Shown: one piece after another, positions 58,452 to 64,000 of the stretch | Numbering within the stretch: position 1 is the stretch's first letter | How the letters are laid out: each line of letters opens with the position of its first letter | Source of the DNA: Streptomyces indicus | Lineage (GTDB): Bacteria > Actinomycetota > Actinomycetes > Streptomycetales > Streptomycetaceae | DNA length: 64,000 nucleotides | Reading direction: 5' to 3' | Assembly: GCF_900100315.1 (NCBI RefSeq) | Contig: NZ_FNFF01000024.1 | Span: forward strand, 1-64,000 | Translations under genes and position numbers: made by a program | The notes under the pieces: model-generated | What the model saw: the letters and a program-made list of their open reading frames with translations, nothing else | Databases searched by the model: none | What the model was told of the DNA's origin: nothing

Positions 58452-59435
58452 TCACCGCACCACTGTCCCTGAAGCCGCCCCGAGCAGCGGCAGTTCCGCT
58501 CGGGTCGGGGCGCCCTCCCAGTCGCCGCGGGAGGCTACGGCGAAGGCGCCGGTGGTGACCGCGCGGTCCAGGCGGGCCGCCGCGTCCTCGCCGTCCAGCA
58601 GGGCCGAGAGGTACCCGGCGACGAAGGCGTCGCCCGCGCCCACCGGGTCCACGGCCTGGACGGTACGGGCGGGGGAGCGCAGTTCGCCCTCCGCGGTATG
58701 GACGGCGGCCCCGTCCGCGCCGTACTTGACCACGACCTCGCCGATGCCGAGGTCGAGCAGCAGTTTCGCCTGCTCCCCGAGGTCGCGCGGCGCATCGGCA
58801 GGAAGACAGAGCGGGAGTTCGTCGTCGGAAGCGATGAGGACGTCCACGTAGGGCATCCACTCGCGCAGCACCGAGGCGGCCTCTTCGGAACTCCACAGAC
58901 GGGAGCGGAAGTTGACATCGAGACAGACCAGCGTCGAGTGCTCGCGCGCGAGGCTCAGCGCGCGCCGGGCGGCGCAGCGCGGCGCCGAGCCGAGCGCCGG
59001 CGTGATGCCGGTCAGGTGCAGGGCCTTGGGCGGCGCGGCGGTGAAAGCCGCCTCCACGGCGCATGCCTTGAGCCGTGACCCGGCCGAGCCGGAGCGGTAG
59101 TAGTGCACCCGCGTCACCTCGGGCAGTCGCGGCTCGAACAGGATGAGCCCGGTGGGCGCCTCGGCGTCCCGGCTCGCTCCCGATACGTCCACACCTTCGG
59201 CGCGCAAGGTGCGCAGGACCAGTTCACCGGCCTCGTCCTCGCCGACCGCACCGGCCCAGCGCACCCGGTGGCCGAGCCGGCCGAGGCCGATGGCCACATT
59301 GGACTCGGCACCCGCGACGGACACCTGCATGGCGCCGCCCAGCTTCAGCGGGCCGCTGCCGCGCAGCGCGAGCATCGTCTCGCCGAAGGTGAGGACGTCC
59401 GGAGCAGAGGCCTGAGGCTCCAGGGGGGTGCTCAT
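58452..59435 (-). CDS. kdgK: 2-keto-3-deoxygluconate/galactonate kinase (PfkB family)
   Basis: 327-residue sugar kinase. The PfkB start is DVLTFGETMLALRGSGP, and the catalytic Asp lies in DPVGAGDAFVAGYLSALL. In this operon it phosphorylates 2-keto-3-deoxygalactonate (or -gluconate) at C6. It starts at ATG 59435, overlapping the aldolase stop by 4 bp (ATGA), so the two are coupled. Length and start match the KdgK group; which epimer it prefers cannot be told. Confidence 0.92.
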   Translation of the reverse strand: MSTPLEPQASAPDVLTFGETMLALRGSGPLKLGGAMQVSVAGAESNVAIGLGRLGHRVRWAGAVGEDEAGELVLRTLRAEGVDVSGASRDAEAPTGLILFEPRLPEVTRVHYYRSGSAGSRLKACAVEAAFTAAPPKALHLTGITPALGSAPRCAARRALSLAREHSTLVCLDVNFRSRLWSSEEAASVLREWMPYVDVLIASDDELPLCLPADAPRDLGEQAKLLLDLGIGEVVVKYGADGAAVHTAEGELRSPARTVQAVDPVGAGDAFVAGYLSALLDGEDAAARLDRAVTTGAFAVASRGDWEGAPTRAELPLLGAASGTVVR

Positions 59436-60055
59436 CGCGCGCACACCTCCTTGAACTGGGCCGCGCGGCGGCGCAGTTCGCCGAGGTCGCCGCCGTCGGC
59501 CGCGTCGCCGATCAGCGGGGAGCCCACGCCCACCGCCACGGCCCCGAGCGCCAGGTACTCGGCGGCTTCCGCCACGCCGACCCCGCCGACGGGTACGAAC
59601 GGCAGGTCGGGGAAGGGGCCGCGCAAGGCCTTGAGGTAGGCGGGCCCGCCCATCACGGAGGCCGGGAAAACCTTGAGCGCAGTGGCCTCCGATGCGGTGG
59701 CCTGGCACACCTCGCTCGGAGTCAGCACCCCGGCGAGCACCGGCAGCCCCTGCGCGAGGGCCGCGGTGCAGCCGGGCCCGAGCCCGGGGGTGACGATCAG
59801 GTTCGCACCGGCTGCGGCGGCGCGCTGCGCGTCCTCCTCGGTGACGACGGTTCCGGCGCCGAGCCAGGCGTCGTCGCCGAGTTCGGCCCGGGCGCGCTCG
59901 ATGACCTTGAGGGCGTCGGCCCCGCTCAGCGACACCTCGACCAGCCCGACGCCTGCCTCGACCAGGGTGATCACGCTGCGGAAGGAAGCTTCGGGGTCGC
60001 GGCCGCGGATGATCGCGACCAGCCGCTCGGTGCGGAGTGCCGTGCTGAAATCCAT
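59432..60055 (-). CDS. kdgA: 2-keto-3-deoxy-6-phosphogluconate/galactonate aldolase
   Basis: 207-residue class I aldolase. The Schiff-base lysine is K128 in EATALKVFPAS; E40 in LVEVSLS is the proton-handling acid. It cleaves the phosphorylated 2-keto-3-deoxy acid to pyruvate and glyceraldehyde-3-phosphate. It lies between dgoD (82 bp upstream) and kdgK (4-bp overlap). The ATG at 60055 has a weak GAAGAGAAAG ribosome site. Confidence 0.93.
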   Translation of the reverse strand: MDFSTALRTERLVAIIRGRDPEASFRSVITLVEAGVGLVEVSLSGADALKVIERARAELGDDAWLGAGTVVTEEDAQRAAAAGANLIVTPGLGPGCTAALAQGLPVLAGVLTPSEVCQATASEATALKVFPASVMGGPAYLKALRGPFPDLPFVPVGGVGVAEAAEYLALGAVAVGVGSPLIGDAADGGDLGELRRRAAQFKEVCAR

Positions 60056-60137
60056 GCTCTTACTTTCTCTTCGTGGGAAACCAGGGGCGTCCGGGGCCGG
60101 TCCCGGGGTGGCAGGGTGCCGGGGTGTCGAGAGGTCG

Positions 60138-61283
60138 TCACCATTCGGCGAACGAGGCGTCGTCGTGGCGCCAGACCGGGTTGCGCCACGCGTGCCCCGT
60201 CTTGTCGGCGGCGCGTACGGCGGCTTCGTCGATGTCCACGCCCAGGCCGGGGCGTTCGGTACGGATCAGGGAGCCGGCGTGGAAGCGGAAGGGTTCCGGG
60301 TCGGCCACGTAGTCGAGGAGTTCGGCGCCCTGGTTGTAGTGGATGCCGATCGACTGTTCCTGGATGAGGAAGTTGGGGGTGGTGAAGGCCACTTGGAGGC
60401 TGGCCGCCAGGGCCACGGGGCCGAGGGGGCAGTGCGGGGCGATCTGCGCGCCGTACACCTCGGCGAGCGCGGCGATACGGCGCAGCTCGGAGATGCCTCC
60501 GGCGTGCGAGATGTCCGGCTGAAGAATTGAGACACCGGATTTCAGCGGAGGCAGGAACTCGCGCCGGGTGTACAGACGTTCACCCAGTGCAATCGGAATA
60601 TTGGAAGCATTCACCAGGTCCGCGACGACGTTCATGTGGTCGGAGAGCACCGGCTCCTCCACGAACATCGGGGCGTACTCGGCGAGCAGCGGAAGGAGTC
60701 GCCGTGCATTGGCAGGAGACACGCGTCCATGGAAGTCGAGCCCGAAGTCCCGTTCATCCCCGAGGACTTCACGGGCGGTCTCGGCGCGCCGTATGCACTC
60801 CCGTATCTCGGCGCGGGTCGCCAGCGGCGTCATGCGCCCGCTGCCGTTCATCTTGACGGCAGTGAAACCCGCCTCGACCTGGGCGGTCACCGCCTCGCGT
60901 ATCTCGGCCGGCTCGTCCCCGCCGACCCAGGCATACGCGCGGATCTTCGACCGCACCGGGCCGCCGAGCAGCTGGTGCACCGGCTGCCCGTAGGCCTTGC
61001 CCTTGATGTCCCACAGGGCCTGGTCGAGTCCGGCCACCGCGCTGGAGAGCACCGGACCGCCGCGGTAGAAGCCGCCTTTGGTCATGACCTGCCAGTGGTC
61101 CTCAATGCGCATCGGGTCCTGGCCGATCAGGTACTCGGCGAGCACATCGACGGCGGCGCGCACCGGTTCGGCGCGTCCCTCGACGACGGGCTCACCCCAC
61201 CCGACCAGACCGTCGTCGGTCTCCACACGGCAGAACATCCAGCGCGGCGGAGTGAGAAAGGTCTCGATCCGGCTGATCCTCAT
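60138..61283 (-). CDS. dgoD: D-galactonate dehydratase
   Basis: 381-residue enolase-superfamily dehydratase that converts D-galactonate to 2-keto-3-deoxygalactonate. Catalytic and metal residues match E. coli DgoD in spacing: D183 and H185 in GLDFHGR, E209 in FVEEP, E235 in GERLYTR, and H284 in APHCPLGP. The ATG at 61283 follows GGAAGG. It opens the catabolic operon; the GntR regulator lies upstream and a long inverted repeat sits between them. The other enolase-family gene at 3955 is a different subgroup. Confidence 0.93.
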   Translation of the reverse strand: MRISRIETFLTPPRWMFCRVETDDGLVGWGEPVVEGRAEPVRAAVDVLAEYLIGQDPMRIEDHWQVMTKGGFYRGGPVLSSAVAGLDQALWDIKGKAYGQPVHQLLGGPVRSKIRAYAWVGGDEPAEIREAVTAQVEAGFTAVKMNGSGRMTPLATRAEIRECIRRAETAREVLGDERDFGLDFHGRVSPANARRLLPLLAEYAPMFVEEPVLSDHMNVVADLVNASNIPIALGERLYTRREFLPPLKSGVSILQPDISHAGGISELRRIAALAEVYGAQIAPHCPLGPVALAASLQVAFTTPNFLIQEQSIGIHYNQGAELLDYVADPEPFRFHAGSLIRTERPGLGVDIDEAAVRAADKTGHAWRNPVWRHDDASFAEW

Positions 61284-61373
61284 GGCGCTCTTCCTTCCTG
61301 ACGCATCCGTGGGCGCATTCCATGGCGTGGGTGTGCGGTGGTGGCAGGAGCGGCGGGCGGCCCGCCGGTGGCC

Positions 61374-61437
61374 GGTCGACAGGGGTGCACGGGGCGGCTT
61401 GCGGGCCCGCCTCCGTTGCTGTGCACCCCAGTCGACC
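61374..61437. promoter_or_regulatory. Long inverted repeat upstream of dgoD
   Basis: Arms of 17 bp, GGTCGACAGGGGTGCAC (61374-61390) and GTGCACCCCAGTCGACC (61421-61437), pair with one mismatch around a 30-bp loop that holds GGCGG/CCGCC. It starts 13 bp past the gntR stop and ends 90 bp before dgoD: a terminator for gntR, an attenuator, or an operator for the dgo operon. Confidence 0.7.
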
Positions 61438-61449
61438 GACCGGGAGAGG

Positions 61450-62187
61450 TCAAGGGTGGTCGCGCATGGACAGATCCAGGAGGCGGACCATCGCCTCGTG
61501 CGCGCCGTCCGGGTCCCCGTCCCGGATCCGTTCCACCACGGCGGCGTGCTCGGGGTACGGGTCGTCGTGCGGTTTCGCGTGCACCTCGCGGTCGCGTGCG
61601 ATCAGCGCCGGGATGATCACGCGGTGCAGCTGGGAGAAGAAGCGGTTTCCGGAGGCGCGCAGCAGCGCCAGATGAAAGGAGGCATCGGCGCGTACGGCGA
61701 GCACCGGGTCGTTGTCGTACGAGGCCATCGCGGCCAGCGCGGCGTCGAGGGCGGCCAGGTCCTCGTCCGTGCGGTGCGCGGCGGCGAGTGCGGCGGACGC
61801 GGGCTCGATCGCGCGGCGCAGCGCGAAGAGGTCCGAGAAGAAGTCATGAGGTGCGCCGGAGGCCAGCTTCCAGCGCAGTACATCGGCATCGAGGAGGTTC
61901 CAGTCGTCGCGGGGGCGCACGAAGGTGCCCCGCTTCTGCCGGGCGTCGAGCAGGCCTTTGGCGGTCAGGACCTTGATCGCCTCGCGCAGCACGGTCTGGC
62001 TGACGTCCAGCTCGGCCATGAGCTGCGGGAGGTCGAGGGTGCCGCCCTCCTCGTACGTCCCGTCGAAGATCCGTCGCGCGATGGCCTCGACCGCGGACTT
62101 GTGGACACCCCGGCCCGCGTACGCATCCCGCCCGCCGGCCGCTCCTGCCTCCGGTGCGGCAGGTGCCAGCCTCGGCGGCGGGGTCAT
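61450..62187 (-). CDS. GntR family (FCD/FadR-type) regulator of the galactonate operon
   Basis: 245-residue GntR regulator. The winged helix begins SAVEAIARRIFDGTYEEGGT and the helix-turn-helix is PQLMAELDVSQTVLREAIKVL; the C-terminal FCD domain has the metal/ligand residues in ASFHLALLRASGNRF and the H-D... H segment near residues 195-230. It is upstream of dgoD-kdgA-kdgK on the same strand and is the expected repressor, released by galactonate as for DgoR. GGAGG precedes the ATG at 62187. Confidence 0.92.
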   Translation of the reverse strand: MTPPPRLAPAAPEAGAAGGRDAYAGRGVHKSAVEAIARRIFDGTYEEGGTLDLPQLMAELDVSQTVLREAIKVLTAKGLLDARQKRGTFVRPRDDWNLLDADVLRWKLASGAPHDFFSDLFALRRAIEPASAALAAAHRTDEDLAALDAALAAMASYDNDPVLAVRADASFHLALLRASGNRFFSQLHRVIIPALIARDREVHAKPHDDPYPEHAAVVERIRDGDPDGAHEAMVRLLDLSMRDHP

Positions 62188-62319
62188 CGAGGCCTCCAGG
62201 GGGAGCGCGTGCGTGGGTCAGCCCGCGTACACGAAGGCACGGCAGTGCTGGGCCGCCACGTCGTCAGGGCCGACGTCGGCGCCGCCAGCAGCCTCGCACG
62301 ACTCCTCGTTATTTATCAA

Positions 62320-62907
62320 TTATTCGTCGACCATCTCCGCTCGCGAACGATCCCGCTCCGGCCGCGCGACCTGTCCGCGGTTCAGGGCCCGCTGTTCGCG
62401 CGCGGACTGTTCGGGGTGACGTGCCTTCCAGTACGGGTTGTCGTGCGGCAGGGTCGCGCTGACCCGGCCGTACATCCCGAAGAACATCAGCATCACGCCG
62501 ACTGCGAAGGAGAACAGCACGTTCTGGATTTTGAACGCGAGGACGTTGTAGTCCGTCTCGAGGAGGGCGAGGTTGACGAAGCCGCTGACGATGAAGGCAA
62601 CGCCCAGCACCATGTTGAGCGTTGAGGCGAAGTTGCCCCCGATCACCATGCCCGCGAGGAGCAGCAGCCCCACGCAGAGCGACAGCACGCTCAGCGCGCC
62701 GTTGGTGTTGAGGCCGAGGACGCGGTCGCCCCCGGTGTCGAAGAAGCCGACCTTGTCGATGAGGCCGAGGATGCCGAAGGCGAGCAGCACCAGACCGGTG
62801 AGGCCGGCCCCGATCCGGTAGACCGTGCTGAGCCGGTGGTCGACGGGCAGATGCTCGTCGAGGGTGATGCGCCGCCGGGATCCCGGATGAACTGCATGCG
62901 TGGCCAT
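62320..62907 (-). CDS. DUF4383 domain membrane protein
   Basis: 195-residue membrane protein with four helices (for example GLTGLVLLAFGILGLIDKVGFF and LSVLSLCVGLLLLAGMVIG), the DUF4383 layout. A charged C-terminus (ARPERDRSRAEMVDE) follows. The function is unknown. I start at ATG 62907 because the conserved N-terminus begins there; the in-frame ATG at 63000 adds a basic leader. Confidence 0.85.
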   Translation of the reverse strand: MATHAVHPGSRRRITLDEHLPVDHRLSTVYRIGAGLTGLVLLAFGILGLIDKVGFFDTGGDRVLGLNTNGALSVLSLCVGLLLLAGMVIGGNFASTLNMVLGVAFIVSGFVNLALLETDYNVLAFKIQNVLFSFAVGVMLMFFGMYGRVSATLPHDNPYWKARHPEQSAREQRALNRGQVARPERDRSRAEMVDE

Positions 62908-63088
62908 GTCCGCCTCCCTGTGGTCGCGGAGGCCGTGGGGCGTGAGTGCGGCGGTGCGCGTACTCAGTTCCAGGATCCGCCTGGGCGGGGGCCGTGTCAT
63001 CCCGTGGCGTCGGGGATCAGGCCGCGCCGTCTCCGCTTCCCTCGAGGCGGGGTCGCGCTGCCTCGGTTTGCGTCGAGGCGGGGGTGGA

Positions 63089-64000
63089 TCAGGCCGCCCC
63101 GCCCCCGCGTGCCGCCCCGCCGCCGCGCTCCTCGCGGATCTGGGCCACCACCCGGGCCACGGTCTGCCGTACCGACTCCGTCTCCGTCAGGAAGTGCCAG
63201 TAGTCGGGGTGGCGCCCCTCCAGGGTCGCGATGGCGCGGTCGAGCCGGGCCACGGAGTCGTCCAGCGGGCGCGCGTGCCGGGGATCGGCGGTGTTCCGTC
63301 CGGCCATGGCGAGCCGCTGGGCGTCACGGATGGCGAACCGGGTCCGCTGGATCTCCTGCTCGGGATCCTTGGAGACGGCGTTCAGCCTGGTCAGCCGGTC
63401 GCCGGCGGCGGAGACGGCCTCATCGGTCGCGTTCAGCAGGGCGCGCACCGTGCCGAGCAGGGCCGTCGCGTCCGGCCAGCGCTGCTCGTCGCGCGCGGTG
63501 CGCGCGTCGGCCAGTTTGGTCTCGGCCTGCCGCACGTTCTCGGCAGCCTGCGTCGGCACGGACTGCAGGTCCTGCCAGCAGTTCGTGGTGAAGCGGCGGC
63601 GCAGCTCGCTGAGGATCGGCTCGACCTGTTCGGCGCGTGTGGTCAGGGCCTGCGCCCGCGTACGCAGCGAGACGAGGCGGCGGTCGATCTCGGCCGCCCG
63701 CTCCGGCAGCCGTTCCGCCTCCGCCCGCACGGCATCGCCGTCGCGCGCCACCCGGTCCGCGCGCTGCAGGGTCTCGGCCACGCCGTGACGTCCGGCGCCC
63801 TGGTTCAGCTTGGTCAGTTCCGGGCCGAGTGCCGCGAGCCGCGCCGCGAGATCGTCGGCCTTCAGGCCCGAGGCCCGTACGGCGTCGAGCGCGGTGCTGG
63901 CGGCGAGCAGCGTCTGCCGGGCCCGCTCGACCGCCGGGGCGAGCCGGGCCAGCTGGGTCTCGGCCTTGTCGAGCAGCGGCCCGAGGCCCTGCGCGAAGCG
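63089..64000 (-). CDS. Coiled-coil protein, truncated by the window edge
   Basis: At least 303 residues; the reading frame stays open to the last base, so the true start lies outside. The visible part is Ala/Leu/Arg/Glu-rich with long heptad stretches (for example AERLPERAAEIDRRL and RTRAQALTTRAEQVEP), one Cys-Trp (TNCWQDL), and a Gly/Ala-rich tail (GGGAARGGGAA). No domain is recognised; a cytoplasmic structural or adaptor role is possible. A GTG at 63781 is inside this frame and is not the start. Confidence 0.75.
   Translation of the reverse strand, partial: RFAQGLGPLLDKAETQLARLAPAVERARQTLLAASTALDAVRASGLKADDLAARLAALGPELTKLNQGAGRHGVAETLQRADRVARDGDAVRAEAERLPERAAEIDRRLVSLRTRAQALTTRAEQVEPILSELRRRFTTNCWQDLQSVPTQAAENVRQAETKLADARTARDEQRWPDATALLGTVRALLNATDEAVSAAGDRLTRLNAVSKDPEQEIQRTRFAIRDAQRLAMAGRNTADPRHARPLDDSVARLDRAIATLEGRHPDYWHFLTETESVRQTVARVVAQIREERGGGAARGGGAA

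Noticed and set aside
1..64000. tRNA, rRNA, CRISPR, prophage or IS elements
   Set aside because: I looked for cloverleaf-like segments, regular spacer arrays, transposase motifs and integrase genes and saw none; the short tandem arrays have no spacers and are not CRISPR.

Overview
The window is high-GC actinobacterial DNA and almost certainly comes from a Streptomyces chromosome. Codons are strongly G/C-biased at the third position, GTG starts are common, and many genes appear to have leaderless transcripts. The order fasR-fabD-fabH-acpP-fabF-DUF3145, followed within about 20 kb by aceE, a DUF3052 gene, a peroxiredoxin and several terD genes, matches my memory of the Streptomyces core chromosome. 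I see no rRNA, tRNA, CRISPR array, prophage or insertion sequence.

Layout. (1) 25-3109: a small ESAT-6/WXG100-like protein and a large secreted M14 carboxypeptidase. (2) 3218-9276: a leftward operon for an unidentified acid sugar, made of a secreted beta-helix protein, an MFS importer, a ROK repressor, an enolase-superfamily enzyme and an SDR dehydrogenase. (3) 9437-17720: mixed genes, including an EI24 membrane protein, a LysE exporter, a LysR regulator divergent from a dehydrogenase plus a Rid-family protein, TetR and VOC proteins, a GH3 glucosidase and an SGNH lipoprotein. (4) 18041-23631: DUF3145 and the essential type II fatty-acid cluster fabF, acpP, fabH, fabD with its regulator fasR. 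(5) 23757-28092: pirin, two GNATs, a serine hydrolase, and a MerR/aldo-keto reductase operon behind a MerR-type 19-bp-spacer promoter. (6) 28204-38418: a membrane acyltransferase, two paralogous DUF1023 hydrolases on either side of a two-component system and a DUF4429 protein, then a TetR regulator divergent from a DHA2 drug exporter. (7) 38602-44156: small secreted and membrane proteins, a potassium channel, pyruvate dehydrogenase E1 and DUF3052. (8) 44358-54449: a stress island with peroxiredoxin, four TerD-domain proteins, a TerC-family membrane protein, a CitE-like lyase, a giant phosphoribosyltransferase/TRSP/StiP-like fusion and a HAD phosphatase. (9) 54367-58131: DedA, a second two-component system, an O-methyltransferase and a zinc ribbon protein. 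(10) 58452-62187: a De Ley-Doudoroff galactonate operon (kdgK, kdgA, dgoD) with its GntR regulator. (11) 62320 to the end: DUF4383 and a coiled-coil gene cut by the window edge.

The genes most worth attention are in the Ter island. The TerD/TerC proteins sit beside a predicted biosynthetic module (CitE-like lyase, phosphoribosyltransferases, HAD phosphatase) proposed for this family to make a nucleoside-like metabolite. Its central protein starts with eleven in-frame 15-bp tandem repeats. Other notable signals are a set of at least thirteen candidate leaderless starts, a long inverted repeat controlling or terminating ahead of dgoD, and several intergenic short tandem repeats. All calls come from reading the sequence; no database search was run.
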